DNA of 64,000 nt from Eriocheir sinensis (Eukaryota; Arthropoda; Malacostraca; Decapoda; Varunidae): positions 20,138,893-20,202,892 of the forward strand of contig NC_066517.1 of assembly GCF_024679095.1 (NCBI RefSeq), in the 5' to 3' direction. Both the position numbers and the translations under genes were made by a program. Below are positions 40,291 through 51,880 of this stretch, in pieces. How positions within the stretch are numbered: the stretch's first letter is position 1; each line of letters starts with the position of its first letter. A model generated the notes under the pieces. That model was given only the letters and a program-made list of their open reading frames with translations. It made no database searches and was not told the DNA's origin.

Positions 40291-40980
40291 TGACCCTGTT
40301 CAGAGAAGTCCATGGAAGGGTTAGTTGAGAATACCAGAAAAAAAACTACTTAAGCTGTATGGTCGAATTTAAATCCACGGAACTCCCCTCTTCAGTGTGT
40401 TTCCTTAGTCTTAAAAACTATTCTATGATCGTAATTCTGTCCCGGCAGCTCGTGTGTTGTTATTGCAATTACTTAAGCAATAGTTCCTGAGGGCGGCGTG
40501 GAAACTCATTACCGGCTGATCAACTTGTCTGCTCAGAGTTCAGTATTTGTTGTGATTCAGCTCGTCTCGAGGAACTCCTGCTGCTCGATTTGCAGGAGAT
40601 TGGATCTAAGTCTTTCGCGAGCTTTCTGTTAATTTGATATATAATACATTAACTTTAGCTTGATAATAACGTATATTCCGAGACTGATTTTCATTTCAGT
40701 GCAAATGAGAAAAGAACATAATAATGTATTTGTAACGTCTGAATTAATAAAATCCTTCCACAGGCAAAAATGACCACGACTTGCTCCATCATAAATTTAA
40801 TACCGTGAAATTATTATGAAGACAAAGATTATTATGTTAGTATTCACAAAGGATTATTAGTTGAACGCTGGAAGTAAAGGAAGGAGAACTAAGGGGTAAA
40901 GGTTATAGGACCATGCGGCAGGGGTCGGGTCAAAGGTTGGAACATAAGAGAAAGGGCAGTAAGGCTTCTACGAGGATATC
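40290..40980. other. Unique sequence, no gene recognised
   Basis: About 690 bp of complex, AT-leaning sequence. It lacks long open frames and recognisable RNA or transposon features. It might contain conserved regulatory DNA, which a comparison with related genomes could show. Confidence 0.4.
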
Positions 40981-41093
40981 TGTTTACTCATTTGGCCCCA
41001 GTCCCCGTCTTTTAACGTCCCCCCACGGCTTCAATGGGCATGGTATCAAGTGAGACTTTTTTCCATATAAAAAAAAAGATATGACAGTAAGGA

Positions 41094-41186
41094 GATTCGA
41101 ACACTGGACACGAGCACAGCATTCACTCACGGACACAACACCACTGCCATCACCGCGCTCAAGTGACCTTATTACCAACTGACCCC
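41094..41186 (-). other. tRNA-like Pol III promoter relic (tentative)
   Basis: On the minus strand a GGGGTCAGTTGGTAA stretch (about 41172-41186) resembles an A box, and GTTCGAATC (41094-41102) is a perfect B-box core (GWTCRANNC). The boxes are about 70 bp apart. No cloverleaf can be closed around them (the T-stem arms do not pair), so this is not a functional tRNA. A T run follows near 41069. It may be a decayed tRNA or a tRNA-derived SINE head lying just downstream of the intact tRNA gene on the same strand. Confidence 0.35.
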
Positions 41187-41223
41187 AGATTCCTTCCACT
41201 CCGTCTTGGTGTCCGCGCGGCCC

Positions 41224-41227
41224 AAAA
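41224..41227 (-). terminator. Pol III terminator of the tRNA-Ile gene
   Basis: AAAA on the + strand is TTTT on the minus strand, starting 5 nt after the tRNA discriminator base. Four T residues are the minimal Pol III stop signal in most animals. Confidence 0.75.
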
Positions 41228-41231
41228 CAGC

Positions 41232-41326
41232 TGCCCCTGGTGAGGCTCGAACTCACAACCCCGGCATGGCTTAGCAGCGAACACTGTCTATAAGTACCGT
41301 GCGCTAACCGATTGCGCCACAGGGGC
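41232..41326 (-). tRNA. tRNA-Ile (anticodon UAU) with a 21-nt intron
   Basis: Decodes AUA in cytosolic translation. Read on the minus strand, all parts are present: a 7-bp acceptor stem GCCCCTG/CAGGGGC with perfect pairing and A discriminator (41232); a D arm GCGC-loop-GCGC; an anticodon stem CGGTA/TGCCG (one G-U pair); loop C-U-UAU-A with the anticodon at 41290-41292; a 5-nt variable loop; and a T arm GTGAG-TTCGAGC-CTCAC. Removing the insert at 41268-41288, right after position 37, leaves 74 nt, the size of a mature tRNA. Eukaryotic tRNA-Ile(UAU) genes commonly carry an intron at this site. A Pol III terminator (TTTT on the minus strand, 41224-41227) follows five bases after the gene. Internal A and B boxes are intact. 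Confidence 0.95.
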
Positions 41327-41739
41327 TTGGAGGGGACAGGGAGACTTGAGGAAGGGGACAAACGCGCGCCAGACTCAGCTCACTCATTCAAGCCTCCGCC
41401 GCTATGTTAGAAAGTTGTGGTGGTGGTGGTGGTGGTTGTCTTTCGTGGTCATCTCTTTGGTTCTTATCTTTTTACTAACTTGGGTTCCTCCTCTTCCTCT
41501 TTCTGTATGTGTTAGTGTGTGTTAGTGTTTCTCTATTCTCTTATCTCTCTCCTCTTCTTCCCGTATGTTACTGTGGGTTTGTTCCTCTTTTTATCGTTTT
41601 TATCTTCCTCCTCCTCTTTTTCCGCTTGTTACGTTTCCTCAGTGTTCCTCTCTTCCTCTCTTCCCTCTACTTTTCTTGGTCTCCTCCTCTCCCTCTTTCC
41701 GCATGGTATCGTCTATTCTTCCATTTTCCTTTTCTCGCT

Positions 41740-43320
41740 ATCCATAACAGCATGAAAATAAGTCCGTTTTTCTTGAGGCTTTTCATAACGACGTGAAAAA
41801 TTCCTACCTTTTTCTGTTTTTCCTTTTTCCATCCTCAGTTTTTCTATCAATGTCCTTTGTTGCTCCTCCCCCTCCTTTTCCTCCTCTGTTCTGTTTTTTT
41901 ACTTATTTTCTCCTTTCCTCTTCCCTTCCATCCTTTTCAATACAACGGGACAACTTCATTTTTCTTTTACGTCTCTTTATCTCCTATTCCTCTCATCCTT
42001 ATCCCCTTATAATTATCTCCTCCTTCTCCTCTGTTCTCTTTTCATGTTTTTATTGCCGTCCTCGCTTTCAAAAACAACTAACTTTTTTTTTTCCTTTTCT
42101 TCCCTCTTTTCCTCTCCACACTTTACCCTTTTCCTCTTATATCTCCTTCTCCTCCTTCTCCTCTGTTCTCCTTTCATGTCTTTATTCTCGTCCTCACTTT
42201 CAAAAACAACTAACTTTTTTTTTTCGTTTTCTTTCCCTCTTTCCCTCTCCACACTTTATCCTTTTCCTCTTATATCTCCTTCTCCTTCTCCTCTGTTCTC
42301 CTTTCATGTCTTTATTCCCGTCCCAGCTTTCAAAAACAACTAACTTTTTTTTTTTCATTTCTTCCCTCTTTTCCTCTCCACGCTTTATCCTTTTCCTCTT
42401 ATATCTCCTTCTCCTCCTTCTCCTCTGTTCTCCTTTCATGTTTTTATTGCCGTCCTCGCTCTCGAAAACAACGTAACTACTTTTTTTTTTCGTTTTCTTC
42501 CCTCTTTCCCTCTCCACACTTTATCCTTTTCCCTTTATATCTCCTTCTCCTTCTTCTCCTACGTTATCCTTTCTTGTTTTATTTCCGTCTTCGCTTTCGA
42601 AAACAACATAACTTTTTTTTTCGTTTTCTTCCCCCCTTCCTTCTCTACTCTTTAATTTTATCAACCTATTTCGTCCTCCTCCTCCCCCTCCTATGTTCCC
42701 CTTTCTTGTTTTATTCCCTTCCTCCCATTCCAAAACAACATCACTTCTTTTTTTTGCTTTCTTCCCCATATCGTCCGTGTCCTCCTATATCTCCTATTTC
42801 TCCTCGTGTCTTCCCTTCCCATCATTCTTTCTTTCTCCCTTTCCACAACAGCGAGATAACTTTTTTTTCCTTTCCTTCCTCTATCCCCCCCGTTCCTCTC
42901 TATCCTTGTCCTTATAATTATCTCCTCCTCCTCCTCCTCCTCCTCTTCTCTGTCCTTCCCTCCCATCTCTCTCCCTTCGTATCATACCAAAACAATCTGC
43001 AACAACTTCTTTCTCTTTCTTTTCCTTCCCTTACTTTGTCCTTCCTACCTCTTTATTCTTATCCCTCTACATCTCCTCCTCATCTGCCTTCTCTTCTTTT
43101 TTCCTCCTGTTATCGCTTTCCAAAACAATGTGAAGCCACTTGTTTATTACTTTTTTTCTTTCTTTTACTTCTCTATCGTCGGTTTCTCTTATCCCAGCCC
43201 CTGTATCTCCTCCTCCGCCGCCTCCTCCCCCTCCTCCTCCTCCTCCTTCTCCTCTTATCCTCCCTTCCCATCTCTTCCCCTTCGTAGCCTTCCATAACAG
43301 CGTGTCAACAAGTCGAAAGT
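41740..43320 (+). repeat. ~132-bp pyrimidine-rich tandem repeat, about 11-12 copies
   Basis: The marker AAAACAAC followed by TAAC, GTAAC or ATAAC and a T run occurs at 42071, 42203, 42333, 42465, 42600 and 42732 (spacings 130-135 bp). Diverged versions (ACAACAGCGAG, AAAACAATCTG, AAAACAATGTGA, CATAACAGCGTG) lie near 42845, 42988, 43122 and 43292, and others to the left near 41744, 41784 and 41941. Each unit also has CTCCACACTTTATCCTTTTC and ATATCTCCTTCTCC words. Central copies are most alike and outer ones decay on both sides. Open frames on both strands merely reflect the repeat. Confidence 0.9.
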
Positions 43321-43791
43321 CTGTTCCTTTGTTCCGACGCCCACCACAAAGAGGGGACAGAGGGGGGCGGAGGGGGCAAGGGAGGAGGACTAACGGGGAC
43401 TCAACGACTAGGACCCGGCGGCCTGTTCCCTTCATGAGGCCCAAGTACCTCGCGTGGCTCCAGGGGCGGCGGGTACTGTTAATTGATTTTGTGGCTATTG
43501 GGTGAGAGAGGGAGAGGGAGGGAGGGTGTGTGTTTTCTTATATGACTCTTTTTGTTTTAGTTTTCTCGACGTTTTGATTTTAATGTTTTCTATTTGTTTA
43601 TTTGTTTGTTTTGTTTGTTTTCTTCTTTCTTTTATTTTTCCTTCTCTCTCTCTTTGGTTGTTATTCAATTATTGGAGAGAAAAATAGAGACAGGGAGAGG
43701 GAAAGGGGGGTTTGTGTGTGTGTGTATGAATGTTTTCTTAGTGTTTATATTTTGTGAAAGTTTAGTTTTCTCTTGTTTTGATGTGTGTTTC

Positions 43792-43794
<3 letters not shown>

Positions 43795-43847
<53 letters not shown>

Positions 43848-43882
43848 AGTTATGCTATTTAATTATTGGAGAGAGGGAGAAG

Positions 43883-43929
<47 letters not shown>

Positions 43930-43954
43930 CTAAGTTTATTGTTGGGGGGGATTT

Positions 43955-44036
<82 letters not shown>
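43795..44036. repeat. (CT)26, (GT)22, (CT)40 microsatellites
   Basis: CT at about 43795-43846, GT at 43884-43926 and CT at about 43958-44036. The segments before the two CT runs share GTTATTCAATTATTGGAGAGA and CTATTTAATTATTGGAGAGA-like words (also near 43665), so the cluster grew partly by segmental duplication. Confidence 0.92.
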
Positions 44037-44039
<3 letters not shown>

Positions 44040-44140
44040 GTTCAGTTATTCTATTTAATTATTTCCAGCTTGTTTCACCCTAGCGCCTGCGAACGATAGC
44101 AAGAGCAAAACGCGGCACACAAACGATGATAAGAGAGAAA

Positions 44141-44201
44141 CACCTCGCTAGTTTTCGTCCCTCTTCGTCCCCGCGGCAGCCAGGAGACGAAAGGCGAGGT
44201 G
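44141..44201. repeat. Inverted repeat able to form a 15-bp hairpin
   Basis: CACCTCGC (44141-44148) pairs with GCGAGGTG (44194-44201), and TTTCGTC (44153-44159) with GACGAAA (44186-44192). Only an internal loop (TAGT against G) separates the two helices, and the terminal loop is 26 nt. It lies in a GC-rich unique stretch (44050-44350) between microsatellites. Whether it is transcribed is unknown. Confidence 0.75.
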
Positions 44202-44428
44202 AGGGCGGCGATAACTTCCTGTCTGTGTTATGTAAATAGGGCTTTTGTTGTCTCTCTCGCTAGATGGCGCGGCGGGGAGTGTTTGATATTTTAGAGTTTT
44301 GAGAGTTTGTTTGGGGATGGATGACGCGCCGCAGTGTAGGTTTTGGTCAAGTGGAAAGTATGTTAATAGTAATTGGTTGTAAGGGAAAGTATGTTGTGTT
44401 TATGATTGATATGTTGATAAAGTGTGTG

Positions 44429-44832
<404 letters not shown>

Positions 44833-44999
44833 CCCCCCCTCCCTCCTCCTCCTCCTCCCCCATCCCCACAAGACATTTCGCGACACATTTGCTCTCGTCA
44901 GTCGTAAAGAAAAAAGAAAAAGGAAAAAAAAAACGGGCTGCCAAAGTTTTTAGAGAATTGTAGCTTTTTCGTGTGAGTTTCTGCACAGTTAGCCTTTTA

Positions 45000-45650
45000 T
45001 TGACGGAGGAGGAGGAGGAGGAGGAGAAGAAGGAGGAGGAGGATTGAGAGAAAATGCATGGGGAGAAAAAAATAATATACTAGTTGGGGAGGAAGATGGA
45101 GGAGGAGGAAGAAGAGGAAAAAGAAGAAAAAGATGAAGGAGGAAGAGGAGGAAGAAAGGAGATGAAGTAGGAAGAGAAGGAGTTAAAGGAGAAAGAGGAG
45201 AAGGAGGAGGCGAAGAACTAGAGGAGGAGGAGGAGGAGGAGAAGGAGGATTGAGAGAAGATGCATGGGGAGAAACAAAAAATACTAGTTGGAAAAAGAGG
45301 GTAGGAAGATGGAGGGGGAGGAAGAAGAGGTAAAGGAAAAAAAAAGATGGAGGAGGAAGAGGAGAAAGATAGGAGATGAATGAGGAAGAGGAGGATAAAA
45401 AGAGAAAGAAGAGGAGGAGGAGGAGGAGGAGGCGAAGAACTAGAGGAAGAAGTAGAAGGAAAAAAAAAGAAAACGAAATATAATTAGAAAAGAAAATGTT
45501 AAAGAAAGAACAGGAAGAGGAGGAGGAAGAAGAGGACTAGTAAGAGGTGACGAGACTACTGTTTATCGAGAAGAGGAGGAGGAGGAGGAAGAGGAGGAAG
45601 AGAGAAAAACGTGAGAGGAAGAGGAGGAGGAAAGAGTGTATGTGAGTCAC
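45000..45650. repeat. Purine block with a ~200-240-bp internal repeat
   Basis: The word TTGAGAGAA(A/G)ATGCATGGGGAG occurs near 45043 and 45249, each preceded by (GGA)n and followed by ATACTAGTTGG. GGCGAAGAACTAGAGGA recurs near 45210 and 45431. The block is thus a two- to three-copy tandem repeat made of purine words. Confidence 0.8.
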
Positions 45651-45739
45651 GAAGTTGTTAGTAATTTTCACTTTTTGCCAAATTGGTGGCGAACAAGAGA
45701 AATTTTGTTTTTCGGGGACACTTTTTCAATTTTCCGTTT

Positions 45740-46125
45740 TCCTTTCATTCTTTCTGCTTAGTTTTTCCTTTTCTTTTTTACTCATTTCCTTTCCTCCTTT
45801 ATTTCCTGTTTAGTTTTTCTTTTCCTTTTTTCTTCCTTTCCTTTCCTCATTTCTTTACAGTTTAGGTTTTCTATTCCTTTTTTCCTCCTTTTCTTTCCTC
45901 CTTTATTTCCTGTTTAGTTTTTCTTTTCCTTATTTCCTCCTTTCCTTTCCTCCTTTATTTACAGTTTAGTTTTTCTTTTCCTTTTTTCCTCCTTTCCTTT
46001 CCTCCTTTTCTTTACAATTTAGTTTTTCTTTTCCTTTTTTCCTCCTTTCCTTTCCTCCTTTATTTGCTGTTTAGTTTTTCCTTTCCTTTTTTCCTTCTCT
46101 TTTTTATTGTGTTCCTTTCCACGTG
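45740..46125 (+). repeat. ~52-bp T/C-rich minisatellite, 7 copies
   Basis: The marker TTTAGTTTTTC and variants (one copy TTTAGGTTTTC) occurs near 45757, 45809, 45862, 45912, 45966, 46019 and 46071, a regular 50-54-bp spacing. Each is followed by TTTTCCTTTTTTCCTCC-type sequence. Confidence 0.88.
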
Positions 46126-46480
46126 TGTTTCCCTGCGTAAATTTTCCTCCCTCTCTTTCCTTTTATATTTTTACTTTCATTGTCTTTGGTTTCTTTTATC
46201 TTCGTTTTGCATTACAGTGTTCCCATACTTAATCTTCTTGTCCTCACTGGTTTCCTTTTTCTTCTTCCTCCTCCTCGTCCTCCTTCTTCTCTTCCTCCTT
46301 CTCCTCTCAAGATTGACAACCCTCTCTTCTGATTTTTGGGTACGAGGCTTAAAATTCCTCCATCTCTCTCATCCAATAAGAAACTTCCTGCCACTGTGAG
46401 AGATAATCCGAGGAGGAGGAGGAGGAGGAGGAGGAGGAGTGCTTGCATTGTTTTGATTATTGGCTCGATTTTTTTGTACT

Positions 46481-47052
<572 letters not shown>

Positions 47053-47404
47053 GTACACTTCCCTCCTTTTATTCCTCCTCTCCCTTTCCTTCTTCTTTCT
47101 CTTTTCTCATTCTCTCAAATCCATCTTTTTGCTCTTTATCTTTCCCTTCCTCTCCCTTCCCTTCTTCCCTCCCTTCTTTTCACCCTGCCTGTACTCTCTC
47201 CTTTTGTCCTTCATTATTCCTTCTTCCTTCCTTCATTGTCCTTACTTTATCTTCCCTTCCTCTTTTCCTCTTTAATTCCCTCTATGACTCCCTTTCCTTC
47301 TCCCTGCCATCTCCGTCCCATCCTCCCTCTCCTCTCCCTTCCTCCCTCTCTCTTTCCCTCCCTCCCTTCCGTCCTATTTCCTCCTCCTCCTCATCAAGGG
47401 AGGT

Positions 47405-47491
47405 CTAATCACTTCCCTGTCTGTCTCTCTGTCTGGAAATGTCTGTCTGTCTGTCCGTCTGTGTGTGTGTCTGTGGGTACGTGGAAGTGTG

Positions 47492-47527
<36 letters not shown>

Positions 47528-47545
47528 TGTGTTTGTGTTCGTTCG
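47405..47545. repeat. Imperfect (GTCT)n and (GT)n
   Basis: CTGT/GTCT tetranucleotides (about 47417-47465) grade into GT-rich sequence (47460-47540) with TTTG interruptions. Confidence 0.8.
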
Positions 47546-47760
47546 TCTCTTTGTTTGGTCTTGTCTTTCCGTCACTCTCGTCTTTGTCTTCCTCGTCCTC
47601 GGCTGCATGAGAGTTTCCGTGTTATCAGCATTTTGTCTTCGTCGCCAATTTTGTCTTGTCTCTCGTCTTCTGTTACTGTTGTTTTTGCTAGGCGTTGGTG
47701 ATGGACTTCTAACCTTCTAATATTAATATCCTTCCGGCTTTATCTATTGCACTGTTTGAT

Positions 47761-47887
47761 ACTACTACTACTACTACTACTACTACTACCACTTTACTTT
47801 TTTTTACAGCTAAAGAAACAGCTCAAGGACAACAAAAAAAAAGGTGTAAAAAAAAACCCCGCTAAAAAAAAGCCCGCTAAAAAAATC

Positions 47888-47918
<31 letters not shown>

Positions 47919-47946
47919 TACTACCACCACCACCACTACTACTACA

Positions 47947-47981
<35 letters not shown>

Positions 47982-47982
47982 C

Positions 47983-48047
<65 letters not shown>

Positions 48048-48107
48048 CACCACCACTACTATCACTACTACTACTACTACTGCTACTACTACTACTACTA
48101 CTACTAA
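47761..48107. repeat. (ACT)n / (CAC)n triplet array, interrupted by a SINE-like insertion
   Basis: ACT triplets occur before 47796, and again from 47888 to 48107 alternating with blocks of CAC/CCA triplets near 47924, 47972 and 48039. The ACT run is split by the SINE-like sequence at 47797-47886, which suggests insertion into, or seeding of, the triplet array. Confidence 0.85.
47797..47886 (-). mobile_element. SINE-like retroposon 3' end (copy 1)
   Basis: Read on the minus strand the order is two AGCGGG(C/G)TTTTTTTT words, a T run, TTGTCCTTGAGCTGTTTC and TTTAGCTG, then an A-tail. The same order, GCGGGCTTTTTT repeats, T run, TTGCCCTTGAGCCGTGTCC, A-tail, is present on the + strand at 54328-54634. 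A shared core plus A-tail in opposite orientations is what a dispersed retroposon leaves. No Pol III promoter is visible, so it is a truncated 3' part. Confidence 0.65.
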
Positions 48108-48279
48108 TGGAGGAAGAAGGGCGTATGACTGCAGTTCCATCATATATATTTTTTTGTATTTTATTTGGTGCACTTTTTCGCGAGGCTTCCATTGATATGC
48201 TTGGCTGGGTCGTGTGATAATTAGTAAAAGAGAAATACAAGTTCACGCACGAACGCACGCACGCACATGAAATTACGAA

Positions 48280-50050
48280 ACTTTAGGATCATGGCTACGC
48301 TCGCTTCACATTTTTTTCTTCATCTCTATCATCTCTTCTAACACTTTCTTTTTTTTACTAACATCTTTACTGTCTTTTCTTCCTTGGTATATGTTTTACT
48401 ATCGCTTTATTTATTCATTCCTATTAGTACTTTATTTATCTTTCTCTTTCTTTTTCATCATTTTCTCATCCCATTTATTTATCTCCTTCCCTTATTTTTT
48501 TTGGTCTCGCTTTCTATCTTTTTTGTTTTTTGTTATCATCTTTGTTTAGCTATTCCTATTATTACTTTTTATCCTCCTCTTTCTTTTTCCTAATTTTCTC
48601 ATCCCATTTATTTATCTCCATCCCTTAATTTTTTTTTGTCTCGCTTTCTATCTTTTTTGTAGCATTTTTCCAGCAGTGTTATCATCGCCATCTCCATATC
48701 TCTGGGTTAATATTATGATCATCTTTATTCCCTGTCAAACATCACTTCCTCCCAGCATCTTTATCTCTTCTCATCTCCTGGCTGCCTTTTATCATGTTAT
48801 TTACTGTATATCTCCCTCTAGCCTCCCTCTTTTCATGTCTTAAGTTCTTCCTGCTTCCCCTTCTTTTTTTTCTACCTTCCCTTCTGCCCTGTCTCCTCGT
48901 CTCTTCTCATTTCTCCTTTCCTTTCGTCGTCTTCTTCCCAACTCCCTCTCCATTTCTCCATACACCGTTTTCCTCTTTTTCCTTTCCTCTCCACCCCTTC
49001 CTGTCTCCTCTCTCCTCTCTTCTCCTCTTTCACTCTCCATTCCCCACCTCTCCTTTCATTTTCCCTTCATTCTTTTTTCACCTTTTTCTCCTTTTCTTTT
49101 CCTCCCTACCTATATTTTCACCTCCTTTCCTCTCTTCTCTTCTTTCCGCTTTTCCTTTCCTCTCCTTTTTGTACTTCTCCTTTCCTTTCCTTCCCTTCCC
49201 CTTCCTCCCCCATCTTCCCCTTCATCACGGTAACCTGTAATCGAGGCTCCTCACACCTGCAGTACAGTCTCCCCTCCCTTCTATCTGCATCCGTTAGCCC
49301 GTTTTCTTTCTTTATATCGCACTAGTTCCCCCTCCCCTCAGCTCCTCCTAGCGGCCCGTTTTCTTTGATGGGTTGCCAACGCGTGAGGCTCCAGGCGGTA
49401 TATTACGTCGCTCCTGATTGGTCCAAATTCCACCCTGCGTTTGAAGGGGGGCTTAGATTTTCATTTTTATTTTCTCTTTTTATGTGTGCGTGTATTTTTC
49501 TTTTCTTTTTTATCGTATTTGCTTTAGTTTATAGGTGGTAGTGGTATTGATTTTCACATTTTAACGCTTTCTTATCCTCTGTTGCTCGTGAATTTGGTAA
49601 GGTTAGATAAATTCGGTATAGATTAATTTTTCGTAACACATTTCACTTTTGCTCTCCTTCTCAATTCCTCATTTATTACGTGCTCTTCTACTCCCTTATA
49701 TGTTGCCCACCTCAATTATCTTATCTCTGTTCTATCCTTCTCAGCTTTCTCTCTCCTCCCTTCTTTAGCGTCCGTGTCCCTGCTACAGATAACATCAGTA
49801 TTTATCATATATTACCTGTTCTCTCATATTCCCATTGTCCATCTCATCCCTTCCACCTCTACTCTCCCCTCTCTTCTCATCCTCCTCTCTCCTCTCTTCC
49901 CATCCTCCTCTCTCCTCTCTTCCCATCCTCCTCTTTCCTCTCTTCCCATCCTCCTCTCTCCTCTCTTCTCATCCTCCTCTCTCCTTTATTCTTTAACGTC
50001 CATGTCTCCTCTACATCTATCACTACGGGTCTTATCATTGTTTTAATTCA
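48280..50050. other. T/C-rich sequence with local duplications, no gene
   Basis: Mostly pyrimidine-rich. A duplicated segment is seen at about 48460-48540 and 48590-48665 (TCATCCCATTTATTTATCTCC, then TTTTTTGGTCTCGCTTTCT-like words), about 125 bp apart. At 49870-49990 a ~24-25-bp unit (CTCATCCTCCTCTCTCCTCT and variants) repeats five times. The stretch 49240-49450 is more complex and GC-richer, and contains ATTGG (49417-49421) near TATTACGTCG, a weak promoter-like look. No exon recognised. Confidence 0.55.
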
Positions 50051-50059
50051 CTGATTTTC

Positions 50060-50650
50060 CCTGCAACAGAGGAGGAATCTAATAAATGAAGTCTGGACGG
50101 AAAGAAATCAGAACATTCGAGAAACGCGAAGCAGTCAGACACAGGAATCGAATAGCGACAATAATGAAGGAAATAATAAAAAAGAAAACAAAAGAGAGCC
50201 GTAACAAAGGCAGAACTCCGCGGTTTACAGTATAAAAAAAAACATTCGAGACACACAAAACAAACACAACTGCTAAGGAATCGGAAAGGGAAAACAAGAA
50301 AAAAACCATGAAAACAGAAGAAGAACGTTAGAAAGACAGATCTCCGAAGTCTACAGTCTAATCTACAGCAAATAGAAAAAAAAACATTCGATAAACACAA
50401 AACAGTCACCCTGAACAGCTAAGGAATTGAATAGTGACAACATACAAGAAAAAACGGAAGAAAAGGTGAGCCGTTGCAAAGACAGATCTCCGAAGTCTAC
50501 AGTCTAATCTACAGCAAATAGAAAAAAAAAAAACATTCGATAAACACAAAACAGTCACCCTGAACAGCTAAGGAATTGAATAGTGACAACATACAAGAAA
50601 AAAAGGAAGGAAAGATGAGCCGTTGCAAAGACAGATCTCCGCAGTCCCGT
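50060..50650 (+). repeat. ~129-149-bp tandem repeat, 4 copies
   Basis: The marker ACATTCGA occurs at 50113, 50242, 50384 and 50533 (spacings 129, 142, 149). Units share GACAGATCTCCGAAGTCTAC, AAACACAAAACAGTCACC and GCTAAGGAATTGAATAGTG. The last two copies are nearly identical and the first is most diverged, so growth has been toward the right end. Confidence 0.92.
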
Positions 50651-50900
50651 CAATAATATCTCAACTTCGCGTGATATTTCCTGCAGTGGCTTCGTCGTAT
50701 CAGCAGAATCTACGAGCGTCATTAACGTCAGCGCTCTCCGTTCGTTAATATCACGTGCGCGTCGCTCGTCAGGTGTAGAAGGGAAGTGCGACGCGTAATT
50801 AACAGGCGCGACGTATTATTTCCCTAATTGGAGAGAATTAAAGCAAAAAGAAAAAAAAAAGTCGTGATACATGCGAGGCTTTTTAAAACATTTTTCACAC
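50650..50900. other. CpG-rich unique island, possible regulatory DNA
   Basis: A GC-richer stretch with many CG dinucleotides, ATTAACGTCAGCG, the E-box CACGTG (about 50752-50757), GCGACGCGTAATTAAC and CGCGACGTATTA. No open frame or RNA fold stands out. It lies between two tandem repeat arrays. Confidence 0.35.
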
Positions 50901-50929
50901 ATTTTGCTCGCGTGTCGTTCGCTTAGAGA

Positions 50930-51650
50930 CGTGACTGACTGGCTGACTGGCTGGCTGACTGGCTGACTGACAGGCTGACTGACTGGCTTACTGGCTCGCT
51001 GACTGACTGACTGACTGGCTGACTGGCTGGCTGACTGGCTGGCTGACTGGCTGACTGACTGGCTTACTGGCTCGCTGACTGACTGACTGGCTGGCTGACT
51101 GGCTGGTTGATTGACTGACTGGCTGAATGATTGACTGACTGGCTGGCTGACTGACTGGCTGGCTGACTGACTGGCTGGCTGACTGACTGGCTGGCTGACT
51201 GACTGGCTTACTGGCTGGTTGATTGAATGACTGGCTGACTGATTGACTGACTGGCTGCTTGACTGACTGGCTGCTTTACTGATTGACTGACTGACTGATT
51301 GGTTTACCGACTGGTTGCTTGACTGATTGACTAACCGACTGACTGACTGAATGACTGACTAATTAAATGATTGAATGAGTTGACTAACCGATTGACTGGC
51401 TGATTGACTGACTGATTGACTGACTGATAAATGAACTGATTAAAAGAATGAATGATTACCTGACTGGCTGACTGACTGATCAATTAGCATACTGACCAGC
51501 ACAAATATTTACTGGGTGGTCGACTGATTGAGTAACTGATTGACTGAATTATTGACTATATGACGAACTGCCTGAGTGCCTGATGAACCGATTGACTGAC
51601 TGACTGACCTGCGCATTGACCCGCTAATTGACTGACTGACTGACTGACTG
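50930..51650 (+). repeat. Tetranucleotide array (CTGA/CTGG)n, ~720 bp
   Basis: Almost the whole interval is a mixture of CTGA and CTGG words, with longer repeated phrases such as GACTGGCTGGCTGACT and GGCTTACTGGCTCGCTGACT. The left half is regular; the right half contains increasing substitutions (ATTGA, ACCGA, AATGA), so it decays to the right, with a short clean (CTGA)n at 51627-51651. Confidence 0.93.
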
Positions 51651-51704
51651 ACACCTGCGAATTATTGTTTTTTCTGCAGTGCTTTATTACCTCAGGTGTG
51701 TATC

Positions 51705-51705
<1 letters not shown>

Positions 51706-51739
<34 letters not shown>

Positions 51740-51760
51740 CTTTACTTACCTTTATCTTTC

Positions 51761-51823
<63 letters not shown>
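51706..51823. repeat. (GA)16 and (CT)30, opposing
   Basis: A GA run (51706-51736) and a CT run (51764-51823) lie 27 bp apart. They are complementary to each other, so this is a potential hairpin of repeat origin. Confidence 0.92.
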
Positions 51824-51825
<2 letters not shown>

Positions 51826-51880
51826 AGGTAAGTGTTGAAGGCTTTATTAATTAGCATACAAATTATCCATCTGTGTCGGT

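Noticed and set aside
40984..41361. A 125-codon minus-strand frame over the tRNA
   Set aside because: It crosses the tRNA gene and tRNA-like relic. The frame has no recognisable domain and the tRNA explains the conserved part.
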